From Ancylostoma caninum (lineage: Eukaryota > Nematoda > Chromadorea > Rhabditida > Ancylostomatidae), in contig JBAJFG010000101.1 in the NCBI GenBank assembly GCA_037903475.1, positions 124,001 through 188,000 of the forward strand: a stretch of DNA of 64,000 bases, given 5' to 3'. The notes below the pieces were generated by a model. That model was not told the origin of the DNA. It was given only the letters and a program-made list of their open reading frames with translations, and searched no databases. Each line of letters starts with the position of its first letter. Position 1 is the stretch's first letter. Below are positions 12,301 to 22,795 of this stretch, piece after piece. A program made the position numbers and the translations under genes.

Positions 12301-13894
12301 TGCTTGCTGGCTGATGTTACTTGCGAGCAGCAACTTTAAGGCAGAAACTGGACTGCGATTGAGCACACGCGATTTTGGAGGGGTGACTGCAAGCGACAAC
12401 GGCGAAAGCTAGAATTTGGCGGGTTTTCCTAGGCAAGCGAAATTTGCAGGCTAACCTACGAGAGACTATGCTGGAAATGTTAAGCGCGTTGTGCTGCGAA
12501 TCAGCACCTTAATGCTACCCAGTGATGTTATGGTGTTACCCGAAGGCTTCGCCTTCGTGCTGTCCGATCACGAAGCGGTTGCGACTTCGTATCGATGATC
12601 GAGGATGTTGAGCGCTATTAGATGTAATATAACGCGAGTCATAGCTCCATTGCGCGCTGAATAATCCAAAGTAGAGCACGCTATGCCAGAGCGCGGTTAA
12701 ATTGCAAGTTGCAGATGTTGGCGCAAACTTAGCAGCGAAGGCGTAACGACTAGGCGCGGTTTTACCATACTGTAGTGAAGCTACCTGAGACGGGGAAGTC
12801 TGATGGAGGCTGAAATGTTCGCAATAGTGAACGCTATGGCCATAAAACGTCACAAGCTGGAAAAACGAACGATCAGTGTAAGGTGGCTCTCGATCCCTAT
12901 CTATCTGATAACCCATGATTAGGCTAGTTAGGGACCAGGCGGGTAGAAACCAAGCGCGGCAAGGGACAGCGCAGAATAACGTAAGAACGCGCGGTAACGC
13001 TAACGAACGCAAGACTAAAGCAAAGGGTAGGAAGATGTGCGGGCAACGGAAAAAAAGGGGGGGGGTGTGGTAGGGGAACATGTGGAAGTTAGAAGGCAGC
13101 AACTGGCAAAGGTAAAAACCCCAACACGCAGAGACGGTCTAGCGCGTGTGCTTACCCCAAAACTGTTGATCCTCGAGTGTCTAGCGGCTTCTGGGTCCTT
13201 CCAAGCCAACCCTGCGGCTAAAGACCATGGGACGTACCCAACTCGATCTACCCCCGCAAAGTGAGTAAGCACCTGGCGCGTAAGGGGATTGCGTCTACTA
13301 GCCAGCGCGTCGATCGCAGGCTCCGGCGTCACCTCGCTTTGAGGACTATACGTGGAGTTCGATGACGTCTGCCACCCGCCATCTAGCTCCCCGTTACACC
13401 GGTTCGGCCTCTTATGGTGGGAGACGAGACCCTAGTCGCAATCGTTAAACAGGTTCTTACCTATGCGGCTGCACCTCTAAAATACCCATGGGACCCTACA
13501 GCTGGTCGAAGAATAACCAGCAACAACACCAGTTACGGGATGAAGCGGGGAGAGCGTTAGCACTTACCTAGGCAGCGAGTTGCGTGCAATGTGGCCCGGC
13601 GGTGACGGGCTCGATCATCTACGGTGCTCCGAGCAGTTGCTCTCGAATACATCGTGGCCCGATGCACCAATTTTGTCGTGCCCGGCCTGGGCGTCGGTGG
13701 TAGCACCCAAGCCAGACACGGCAAAAGAGGGTTTGACCCGAACCCACAAAGCTACTGGAGGGTAGTGCCGCAGCGCACAGAGACAGTGGGCTCGCAAGCC
13801 AGCAGGCAAAGTGAAAGAGGCCTACTACCCTAAGCAATCGGCAAGCGGGCGCGAGCGTTAACTTAGCGAACTTAGCGTAGACTGCCTGAAACCC
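9307..13894. other. Long 5' internal region of the giant element, no gene recognised
   Basis: About 4.6 kb between the hAT insertion and the 5' LTR. Many short ORFs on both strands, none with a domain signature; the longest (188 codons, minus, 13102-12536) looks random. Diverged direct repeats occur: about 10576-10640 and 10766-10825 share ACCAAGAAGA and TGGCGA in the same order. Likewise about 10870-10920 and 11035-11085 share GTTGAACTG, GCCA, AGAAACAAC and GATGTTA. An untranslated leader of this length would be extreme for a retroelement. Confidence 0.45.
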
Positions 13895-14518
13895 TGACCG
13901 AGCTGATCCTAGAACCGAGCACATAACCAGTGTCCTTCAACCGGATGTTACCAGATATGGATGATCTTCCCATTGTCCTTCTTCTTCACACCATTACACT
14001 GAGTAAATAGCCACCTTCATGTTCCCAATCAAATATGACATCAATACAATAATAAAGCTAAACCACAAGATGGAATGGGTCAACTTATAACCGGCGTTGG
14101 ACAGGCGCGGCGACTGGCAGGATCGTGACAGCGGCTCGACATGATCTTCTGCAGCATCGACTTGGCGATCGTGGAATCCTTCATCATCGAACGGCAGGAC
14201 GGCGACCAGCATCTTCGGTGGAACCATGGGCCAATGCGGCTGAGCGGAGTCGACCGGGCGCGGATGAGGCGAATGAACCCATGAGAGCGCGAGGGCGCCT
14301 TTTATAGTGCTGCCGCGTGGGAACGGTACTCGAGGGCACGCGCGGTCTTGAGAAAGTACCGTATCCCGTGGGAGCGCCGATGGAAATGGCGCGCTTACGC
14401 CATGCGAGTGTATTTGAGCCGGTGTAGGACGTCGGTTCACACCGCAGGCGGATTCGGACCGGGATGTTGACGTCGGTCAAAGGAGTCCTCGAATGGAAGT
14501 CGTGCGAGAGTCACGACA
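13895..14518 (-). repeat. 5' LTR of the giant element (right copy)
   Basis: 624-bp repeat beginning TGACCGAG and ending CACGACA on the plus strand, so TG...CA in either orientation, as LTRs have. It shares almost every base with 1-634. The next base begins the terminal repeat of a mariner-like element, so the LTR junction falls within 1-2 bp of that transposon end. About 95% identity between the two LTRs implies an old but recognisable insertion. Confidence 0.75.
14298..14306 (-). promoter_or_regulatory. TATA box of the 5' LTR
   Basis: The minus strand reads TATAAAAGG followed by CGCC, about 212 bp inside the LTR from its TG end. That is a plausible U3 promoter position, and it points toward the gag ORF. 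Confidence 0.5.
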
Positions 14519-15937
14519 ATCAGGTTGGTGCGAAATTAATTGCCGTTTTGGGGTATGCACAAATGAACATTTCTCTTGTATGGAATTTGAGCAATTTCAA
14601 GCTAAATTGTGTGACCATCTGAAAGGGCTTTTGCTTCTCTTTCAAAAACTTTTTGAATAATCTGGCTAGCTCTTCTCAATACCTCTCCGTATAGCTGCAA
14701 ACAAATGATGAGCCTACGTGATTCTAAGGTGATCGTAGTTAATGACGGCAAACTCGATCACCCTGGACCGCAAAGTCCGGTAATCTTGCATTTATTTTGT
14801 CTTGATATCGCCTTCTCAATGCTAGTGAGCTAGAGTTTCGCAATGCTTTCACGAGTTTAAACTCAAATGCAACTACGGTCGTGGTTCCGGTATCTCTCTA
14901 GACGATCAGGCGTTGAGGGCAGCCATGGAACCTAAACCGGACCTTGCCATCCGGACGATGAGGGCAGGGATGGACTTTCACTATAACACAGTTTTGAAAC
15001 ATCTGACCCCAACCAACAGATTAAGGAAGGAGCGGACGTGAGTACCACACGATCTGACCGATAACCAGCGTCTTTCCTGGTGTGACATAATTTCTAACTT
15101 ATTTTTTGGTCCCAAAACGGCATATTTCTAGTCCACGTAATTACTGTAGATGAAGCACGGCTTCTGTAGGACAAAAAATGCGAATGAGTATGGGCAGGGA
15201 AATTCTTCTACTCATAAGTTTTACAAATCAAATCTTCTCTCTAAGGATGTTGTGTCAGGAGTTTGGTGGTGCAGTAAGGGTGTGATTGACTGCAGCCTAC
15301 TCAAACCTAGTCGAGCATTGACAGCAGAATCCTAGTACTGTAAATCCGAGACAATCTCCGGAAATCTGCTGTAGATTTGGTTGGCAGTGGTGAACCGAAT
15401 CAGGTTTTCTCCTGCTCCAAGATAGCGCTAAGCCTCCCACCTCAGAACTCACCCGGCAAAAACTAGCACAGTAAGGCATCGAGGTTCTCATCCATTCTCC
15501 TTATTCCTCAGATCTTTACCTTACTGAGTATCACTTTTTCTCAGTACCAGATGCAAATCTGTGACAGCTGATTGCTGATCTGGAGACTGCCGATCGCACC
15601 AACCTGATACATATCCGCAGGCAATACTGTCGCTTTGTGAAAGAGGTTCCAATTACTATCGTGCAAGAGCAACAGTCCTCCACGAAAACATGCACAATAT
15701 CTGCACAATATCTACGGTACATTTGTGCACACCTACGCTGTGAATCTCATTTGTGAGTTTTTAGATTTTTGCGAACTCAGTTTTCATTGTGGAGGCATAA
15801 CATTTTGAATACTTTGTTAAGGAAGATCTAGCGAATTAAATGAGCATTAAATTGATGAAGAACGTTGTGTTTACCTCATGTTATAACACTTCGAATTGGA
15901 GTGTTCGTTTCGGCAACTAATTTCGCACCAACCTGAT
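14519..15937 (+). mobile_element. Decayed mariner element, copy 1
   Basis: Inverted termini ATCAGGTTGGTGCGAAATTA (14519-) and its complement ending at 15937 match over about 27 bp with one difference; a TA follows the right end. Transposase remnants lie on the plus strand (separate entry). The element matches copy 2 (37334-38588, opposite strand) along its length but is about 160 bp longer because of an inserted duplication. The left tip touches the LTR directly, so the expected left TA is not visible. Confidence 0.85.
15042..15570 (+). pseudogene. Mariner transposase remnant
   Basis: Readable only by changing frame. In order: VPHDLT-DNQ (15042, the mariner VPHELTE block); TVDEARL with the first catalytic Asp at 15149; a VWWCSKGVI block at 15261-15287 (normally WWDxKG); QDSAKPPTS with the second Asp at 15421 (family motif QDNARPH); TRQKL; and HSPYSSDLYLTEYHFF ending at 15540, equivalent to HPPYSPDLAPSDYHLF. 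In that last block the third catalytic Asp is Glu (15526). Spacing between second and third acidic residues is 34, as in mariner DD34D. Several stops and frameshifts; dead. Confidence 0.85.
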
Positions 15938-16085
15938 ACATATCCGCAGGCAATACTGTCGCTTTGTGAAAGAGGTTCCAATTACTATCGTGCAAGAGCA
16001 ACAGTCCTCCACGAAAACATGCACAATATCTGCACAATATCTACGGTGCATTTGTGCACACCTACGCTGTGAATCTCATTTGTGA
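15595..16085. repeat. Near-perfect 162-bp direct duplication, one copy inside the mariner
   Basis: 15595-15756 and 15924-16085 are the same sequence with about one difference (ACGGTACAT against ACGGTGCAT). The second copy starts in the last 14 bp of the mariner right terminus and continues into flanking DNA. The first copy sits inside the transposase gene, replacing nothing visible in copy 2 of the family. So transposon tip plus flank was copied into the transposon body, and recently, because the rest of the element is heavily decayed. Confidence 0.85.
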
Positions 16086-16109
16086 TTTATCGGAAAATTA
16101 ACCTTTCCT

Positions 16110-16197
16110 TCATATAAACAAATAAACAAATAAATAATTGATTAAGTGACTAAATGAATGAATGAATAATGAAACAAATAAACAAATAAACCATTTG
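16110..16197. repeat. AAATAAAC/AATG simple repeat
   Basis: Short runs of ACAAATAA and GAATGAAT. Simple sequence only. Confidence 0.8.
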
Positions 16198-16300
16198 ATC
16201 TTGGTCTCGCGCCCCATTATTGTTGTTCACGTTTTTCCGAAAGTGGAGAAGGGAGAAGGGCACTTAACACCAATTCGCCTATTGCGGAATAGTTATTCAG

Positions 16301-16308
16301 TTTTTCAG
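16301..16308 (+). promoter_or_regulatory. Likely spliced-leader (trans-splice) acceptor
   Basis: TTTTTCAG preceded by ATTCAG, 48 nt ahead of the chosen start codon of the downstream gene. No upstream exon is evident. In nematodes a strong lone acceptor just before the first coding exon is the usual site of SL trans-splicing. Inferred, not shown. Confidence 0.45.
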
Positions 16309-16355
16309 CTTATGTGCTAGAGCTCTTCAACACCGAGAACTTCATTCATGCTGGG

Positions 16356-19300
16356 ATGCTCTCACTCCTCTCCCTAATTATAGCTTCAGGAACGGTATTA
16401 CGGGCAGACACAGAGGTAGGGCCCATCAAGTGTTAGTGAATTGTGCACCAAAGACTCAACTGTTCAGCAGTGGGAGCCCACAACTTACCCAGACCCTCGA
16501 ACCAATGCGACTCAGTGCAACACAGTGGAAGATTCAACTTTGTGCGATCCTGATCGTATTCTGACGGACACTTGGCGCCAGACAATCCATGAAAACATTC
16601 AGGCTCAAACAAACAGTAGGCTTGTTATTAAAAAAAAACTTGGCGGGAAATGTCTGATGCGATAGTTGGGTGATAGAACCCATCTATTAGTTATCCTAGC
16701 GAACTGAGGGGTTCATGCTGTACTCAGGAAGATACGTCACGATGTTTTCATGAAGGCGAGGTCTAACAGTTTGCAGGACTACAAAACATTGAGATCAAAT
16801 ACGTGGAAAACGCCTCCGCTGAGTGCCATGAGGGACGCTCTACTGGAGTTCAAATTTTTGTAATTCTTGCTCGAAGAATAAATACAACATCAACCCAAAA
16901 CATCACGCGCAATGATCTGGTACGAATATTTTATCTATTATCATGTCAAAGCCTGTTCTTTGTTTAATTTTCACAAATTCCAATCTCATAAACTTTGCTG
17001 CAGACGGCTTTTGGTCATGGCTTGCGTGAGGCATTCGGCCTCGACGCATTACCTTGCAGGAACTACGTTCTCGTTCTTGCCGTCGAACTTGCAAAGGAAA
17101 TCTACGTCTGGGTATGTTGGCTACCCACTAGGAAGGCTAACTTTCTTGAGAATTAATGCATTCCAGACTGGTTCTGACCTTGCACTACCGAAAGACCGCA
17201 TGGAGACTTCTCTTGAGCAGTATAAGAACTTGTTTTTGGAAAGAAATTACATGGAAGGCCTTAACACCATCGTTGATGAAATCGGGAATGCTCTTGCTGA
17301 CCCTTCCAAGGTAGGTGATTTTTTATACAGACCTCTTCCTCGTCGTCTACAACAACCAGGAAAGTAAAACCGTGATCAATTCCTATCCTAAGACATACTC
17401 AGAAAGGTCGTAGCAAATGGATATTTACCTGTTTCATCTATGCAGTAGCATCGTTAACGAAGGGCGCGCTTTGGTTTTTGCAGCATCCATTTCGCAGAAA
17501 TTTCTGCAAAAATATACAGGGTGACACAAAATTATGGAAAGGATTTTTCGTGTCGGTTTCTACGCGCCAATCAAACATCAACAACTTTATTTGTGCACAT
17601 TAGGAGACTATACATCGTAGCAATTATTCTTGCTCGAAATGACCACCACCCGCTTTGATGCACTTCTTTAATCGCTTTGGGAAGTCGTCCACTGCTTTGG
17701 CGATGATGTCCATGGGAAGTTGATTCCAGGCTTTCGTCAAATCTTTTTTCAGCTCCTCCACTGTCGAGTGGGGCTTCGCACAGGCCATTGACTCCAGTAT
17801 TCTCCAGATGGAGTGGTCTAACGGGTTCAAATCAGTTGAAATTCCTGGCCAGTGGATAGGTCGTTGAGGACTTATGTCCACCGAGATGAAGTCCGGAAAG
17901 TTTCTCGCGATCCATTCCTGCGTTTCTTCAGACTTATGAGATGGGGCGCCATCCTGTTGGAAAGTCCACACCTCCTCTCCAAAGTGCCGTCGAGCCCGAG
18001 GCAAAACCTTGTCTTCTAGGATCGCGCGATACTGGGATCCTTGGACTTTGACTCCTTCGGGTATGAAGATGAGTGGATTCTTGCCGGTGTGTGTTATCCC
18101 CGCCCAGACCATCACTTGCTTCGGTTTTTGTCTCCTACTTATCATCCTCTCCTCTAGTGGTAGCTTTCCCTCTGACCACACCCGGTCATTCTGACGATTG
18201 TGAGCTTGTTCGACATCGAACCATTTTTCGTCCGAAAACGGGATCATTCGATGCCGTCCAGCTGCAAAACGTTTCCTCAACCTCTTACACCGCTCCAACC
18301 GCTTAGCCTTCGCTTGCTCAGTAATCAGGTGAGCCTTCACTTCCTTACAAGCCTTCAGTCCAGCCCCTCTGAGAATCCTCCGTACAGATTCCCTCGAAAT
18401 CCCAATCGCCTTTGCAATTTTCCGCATGGAATTCTTTTTAGTTCGAGGGTTTCTTTCGATCCGATTGAGAACTTTTTTCTGGTTACCTGTGTTGTTGGCG
18501 GTTCTCGGTCGACCTCTTCCCGGGCGATCTTCGTTAGCTCCTGTCTCTTGAAGCGCTTCAGAGCTTTCGAAACGGTCGAATGTGGGATATTCAACAGCCG
18601 CGAAATCTCCACTACTCCATTCCCGCTTTCTGCCATGCGGGCGATTGCCGATCTCAGGTCTTTTCTAGATCGCATCTATAAAGTAGACCAAAGACTGTAG
18701 GAATGTGTAGTCAAAGTCATTCCAACCGGCTCACCTCACGAGAGAAAACCAAATGAACCTCCGTTCCATAATTTTGTGTCACCCCGTAGAGCATCAGACG
18801 ATCGATGCTCGCATGAGAAAGTCACGGTTGACACTGGTTGTGCATGAGATGAGCAGTGGCTCTGAGCTCATGCGTTGCGATCATATCACTTCAATTTGTT
18901 TACATAGAGAAATGAGCGTTCATATGTTCAATTTCATTCAGGGGGCTTCAACGTCTGGTAGCGTAAGCGATGCCGCCTCCAATGCCACTCTTGTCAGCCT
19001 CACAGAAGATACGACAGCTACGTCTGGGGAAGCATCGTCAGCACCACTGTGAGTGCTTCGTTTGAATAACGCTTGGGCAATTCCGAATTATGTTTTTTGT
19101 GCCGGTTTTTTTTTGTGTGAGGTTCTCAGCAATATTTCATTCGACCTTCTTGCTGTTTTGTATTTCTTTCGATCATTCTTTTGCCGCAATGATGTTGCAA
19201 TACGTTTTTGCTGCACTCCGCATGCACATGTTCGATCTATCATCTAGCAGAAGACTCACGGTCGCCCTCTAAAAGGGAGTTGGGCCAGCGAGATGTTCCA

Positions 19301-22300
19301 TAAGGATATCGTTCAGGTGGTCAGATGATGATCTTGTCCTACAATCACCCACATGTGAAGTAGGAAAAAGTGGGAAATCATCAGCGTCATTAAGAGAGGC
19401 GACATGAAATCAGCAGCTAGACAAAACCAGCTGGTTTAGTCCTTTTTTGTGGTTCAAAAACTGAATAAAATGCAGTGGGTGAGAGACGGCTGCAGTGTTT
19501 TTGATTCACTAATCTTCAATAGGAAAAAATGTGCATTTCTTCACAAACATCTTGAACTGAATTCTAAAGTTACAATGAAATTTTCTGTTACTATTGCCTG
19601 TTCAGTTTTCGTTTCGCGCATGAACCTCATAATAATATAAATTAATAATTATAATTGAATTTGTGGTGTAAGTGTGTGGTCGGAGTCCCGTCATATGTGA
19701 GACTACATATGGCTTTGAGTTAAGAAGTGCGCATGTTTGACATCTGCCACATGGTTGAGATTCACACAGGTTGCCGAACGTTCCTAGGGTGCGATTCATC
19801 AATGGTGACCAGGTTAGCGCGCTAGCCGCTGGCTAATAAACCAGGTGGCTAGCGTAACCACAGGGCGGACGCGACCCGCGATGCATTATCGTGCGCGCAG
19901 GTTAGGGTTGTTAATCTGCCGGCAGCCCTTCAACACATGCCTGTGAGCCAGACAATCTTCTGTGAAAACACTTATTTCGGATAATTTTCTGGATAATTTA
20001 TCGATTACTACGTAAGTACAACATATTTAGTAACAGTGTATAGTAATTCTAACTTCTTTGTTGGAATTTAACACTTATAGCGAATTGTACGCGGATCATT
20101 CCACTATTTGACTCCTAAATATTTTTCAACTTTCGAATGATTAGGAAATGAAGCATTTTCGAACACTGCAAATATGAAAAATTTAAATCATGGCCTTCCT
20201 CAAATATTTAACTTTCTGAATTTTCTTTTTTTTCTTTCTGTTCTGATGAGATACATTCGCGAAAGCATGAATGAACAAATTTTCCGAATGTTTGGTGTTT
20301 GATTACACGAATGAATGAATAGTTCGAATATGAAAATTTTTTCGCTTGTCAACGTCAGCAATCACTTTAACCTTCGTGACCCTCCCAGTATTTGAAATTA
20401 ATGGTATTCTAGTGGAATTAAGACATACTTCGACAGCATATCTAACTCCTCTCTGATGAAGTTTCTACCTCCACTAGCGATCATCACAGGAAATTCTGTG
20501 AGTATGCATCCAGCTAGCAAAACTGGATGCAATACTTGCTGATTCTCCTCGTTTCGCTCTTTTTTTCTTTGGAATAACTGGTCTGTTAATAGGTAGATCA
20601 TCTCTCATCACATCACTTCATATTCAATTGCCTACATTTTTTCTATTGTTAATGATTCCAACCATAGTTTTCATCTTCATTTATTCTGTTCAAAAAATTA
20701 AGTTTTGTAAACATCTCTCTGAAAAATCGGGAACTTCACCAGCTAAAGAACCGACTGAGCCGAAACAACTAATAATTCTATTTTAGATATTTCATTTTTC
20801 ATGGAAAAGGCAATTACAGCCAAAAATTGCACACTAGAAATTAAAAATAAGTTCCGGCAGCAGTTATTCACAGGCAATTATCCGTAAACTCGAAATAATG
20901 CACTTTCTTATGAAATTTTCCGTTTGCCAGCTGCCTAACCAACTGCTGACCGCACCTTCAGACGTTAGGTTGGAACTGGCCCGTCGGTGGCCTGCCGATG
21001 ACCAATCCGCGCGCTCATGAATCGCAGCTAGCGCCAGGCCGGCCTTAAACCAGGGCGTAGCCACAGGTTACGCGTTGATGAATCGCACCCCTATAGTATA
21101 GTAGTTGTTAACGTTACTTCGAACGAAGGTAGTTGAATTACAATAGTTTGAAGGAGAAATAAAAGAGGAAACAGAAGGACTGTTTTTTTGCAGACCATGG
21201 AGGAGCTCTCACCCGATACTGTGAAGATTGGGGAGATTCCTACAAGGAGGTTTTACAAGGCTGCTGTAAGGGGTTGGCAGCCCTACCAGCTTGAAAAAAG
21301 TGGGATAAAGGTGTGCATAAGAACATGTCTAAACTCCTTCAGAGACGCGATTTTCCCTCCCCTTGCCGGAAATTACGGTCAATCAAGGCGGTCAAATTAC
21401 ACGCATAGAGTCGAACAAAAAAGTCGATAACGCTGCCATCAGCGCCACCTATTTTCTTTTCGCCATGGGATATTTGGCTAGTGAAGCAGTTTACTTGAAG
21501 CAGAAAGAGCACAGAAAGAAAGCAAATGGGATGTCGTTATAGAGGCATACTCAGGAAAAGAACAAAATCATATGGTAATTCTAAGGATAAAATAATTCAG
21601 TTACACGCAATATTCGGGAAAATGGATGTCCTGAGTGAGAAAAAGGGTTCATAGAGATTAATAATAAGTGAAAAGGACGTAAATAGAGGAAAGCTGAGGT
21701 TAAAAATGTAATTTTGATCAAAATGAGTAATGAAAAAGTTAGTATAAAGGACTCTCGCTTGCTATAATTATATGTAAGCTCACTATTTGGTACTGTTGCC
21801 AAGTGGAGACTGGTAACCCTCGAGCTTCCACATGGACAACAACTGAGTTAAATTCCAAAGTTGAGCTACATTGAAATTTTATATTATTATTGTCCGCATT
21901 GTGCATGAACCTTATTTGAAAACCAAATATAAATCAGGGTTCACTGCACTCATCAGTAAGGTGAAGGAAACCTACTTAGTTGAGTTGGCAAAGTATGCCT
22001 TATATGTGCACATATTTTTGGAATACATCTACTAAGTGTTTAAGTTCAAAACTTACAATGGATTTTTTTGAATGATATAGCATTCTAACACATATACGTA
22101 AGATGTACCAAAAATGAGAAGTACCTATTGGAACTAAAAAATGTTAATTATGTTGTACTGTTTTTTTTTTCAGTCGTTTTCCTGTTTACAGATGGATTTA
22201 CATAATCATGCTTGTCTCCGTCGGCGTAGCTGTGTTTTCTTTACTGATGCTGGTCGTGCTATTGTGGAAGTGGAACAAAATTCATGACTCGAATACTTAT

Positions 22301-22333
22301 TCAGTGAAGAATGAGAAACCGCTGTACATGTAA
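16356..22333 (+). CDS. Type I membrane protein, MOLO-1/TPM-domain-like, 7 exons, 289 aa
   Basis: Exons read from the sequence: 16356-16415, 16468-16615, 16777-16919, 17004-17111, 17167-17310, 18942-19048, 22174-22333 (TAA). All junctions are GT...AG, phases agree, and the joined frame has no stop. Residues 1-17 form a signal peptide (MLSLLSLIIASG...). Residues 21-200 are the ectodomain, with LCDPDRIL at 45-52, a glycosylation site at N33, and LVLAVELAKEIYVWTGSD in exons 4-5, then a helical RNYMEGL segment. Residues 202-237 are a Ser/Thr-rich stalk. Residues 245-268 span the membrane; a 19-residue tail follows. The CDPD-IL opening and overall layout fit the TPM fold of nematode MOLO-1, an auxiliary subunit of levamisole-type acetylcholine receptors; this assignment is from memory of the family. 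Introns 5 and 6 are enlarged by transposons, the others are 52-161 nt. The gene model is firm; the receptor role is inference. Confidence 0.8.
17516..18786 (-). mobile_element. Tc1/mariner-superfamily element in intron 5
   Basis: Termini CAGGGTGACACAAAATTATG (from 17518) and its complement, ending ...GTGTCACCCCG, lie between TA dinucleotides (17516-17517 and about 18785-18786). TIRs match over about 25 bp with two or three differences. The transposase reads opposite to the host gene. The element makes up about 1.27 kb of the 1.63-kb intron and leaves both host splice sites intact. Confidence 0.9.
17624..18675 (-). pseudogene. Tc1-like transposase, DD44D, one frameshift
   Basis: Cut-and-paste transposase. 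N-terminal part 18675-18547: helix-turn-helix (VVEISRLLNIPHSTVSKAL). A 1-nt frameshift near 18545-18550 separates it from the rest, which continues in the other frame with the GRGRPRT hinge, a second HTH (ISRESVRRILRGAG) and the RNase H-like core. Numbering from the 267-residue ORF beginning at 18427, the catalytic residues are D66 in SDEKW, D159 in QQDGAPSH and D204 in STDLNPLD. The last two are 44 residues apart and the final acid is Asp. Known groups have DD34E, DD37D, DD39D or DD41D. Apart from the frameshift the ORF is intact, so the copy is fairly young. Confidence 0.9.
19785..21093. mobile_element. hAT-like non-autonomous element in intron 6
   Basis: TAGGGTGCGATTCATCAA at 19785-19802 and the complement of TAGGGGTGCGATTCATCAA ending at 21093. 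Extra partial copies of GCGATTCATSA lie inside both ends, and the end segments are GC-richer than the middle. TIR form fits hAT, but the adjoining 8-mers (AACGTTCC, TAGTATAG) do not match, so the superfamily is uncertain. No transposase. Confidence 0.55.
21430..21760. repeat. Dispersed repeat A, copy 1
   Basis: Direct repeat of 25490-25830. Shared blocks include GCCATCANCGCCA, TGAAGCAG/TGAAATAG, ATAGAGGCAT, TGTCCTGAGTGAGA/TGTTTTGGGTGAGA and AATAATAAGTGAA. No ends or coding capacity recognised. It lies in intron 6 of the membrane-protein gene. Confidence 0.65.
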
Positions 22334-22795
22334 GTTTGAATAGAAATCCTTTTAGCACAAACAGTTACTGATTCTTGGTGAAAAATGCGTAGGTATATTA
22401 TAGTGAATTCTATCGATCCTCACGTCGTCTGCAAAAACTTTTTTTTAATTTTCCTTGCGAAGTGCTAGACGTGCATAATTTTCAAAGAATTCTCATTTGT
22501 TTTCCAACAAATTAAAGAATTGGTTTCTATCGGACTGCTTAGCTTGATTTTTCCTAGCAGGTTAACCTCCCTGCTAGGAACTCAAAAAACAGTTAAGTAA
22601 GAACCGAGAAGGGAGAGAAAGGAGAGGGGAGTCAGCGGCGGAAAAGAATGAGAGCAGGTTATTTACCATGTTGAAAATCCCTCCAGACAAGTCTAACTCT
22701 TTAGTTGTGAACCAACTCCCCGTGTGCTCATGTATCGTTCTCATTCCTGAACTATTTTTTCCTGTTCCATCTTTTCATACCTTACAAGGGAAGGA
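22334..22795. other. 3' flank of the membrane-protein gene
   Basis: No gene recognised. Purine-rich stretch AGGGAGAGAAAGGAGAGGGG near 22612. No AATAAA hexamer close to the stop codon. Confidence 0.4.

Larger units (their letters stand above)
1..14518 (-). mobile_element. Giant LTR-bounded, gag-only retroelement (non-autonomous)
   Basis: Two long direct repeats enclose about 13.3 kb. Seen: the repeats end in TG...CA, carry a TATAAAAGG box on the minus strand, and the only protein with a recognisable fold signature, a gag with CCHC knuckles, is on that same strand. Hence the 5' LTR is the right-hand copy and the 3' LTR the left-hand copy, which probably begins one base before the window. Gag lies about 9 kb downstream of the 5' LTR and 2 kb before the 3' LTR. 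No protease, reverse transcriptase, RNase H or integrase is visible on either strand. No convincing tRNA primer site or polypurine tract adjoins the LTRs, so a composite or segmental repeat remains possible. It resembles the LARD / TR-GAG concept known from plants. Confidence 0.6.

Noticed and set aside
12536..13102. 188-codon minus-strand ORF as possible pol of the giant element
   Set aside because: None of the RT, protease, RNase H or integrase motifs can be found.
21188..21430. Candidate exon after TTTTTTTGCAG in intron 6, 80 codons
   Set aside because: Joining it to exon 6 gives the wrong phase and a stop, whereas exon 6 joins the last exon perfectly.
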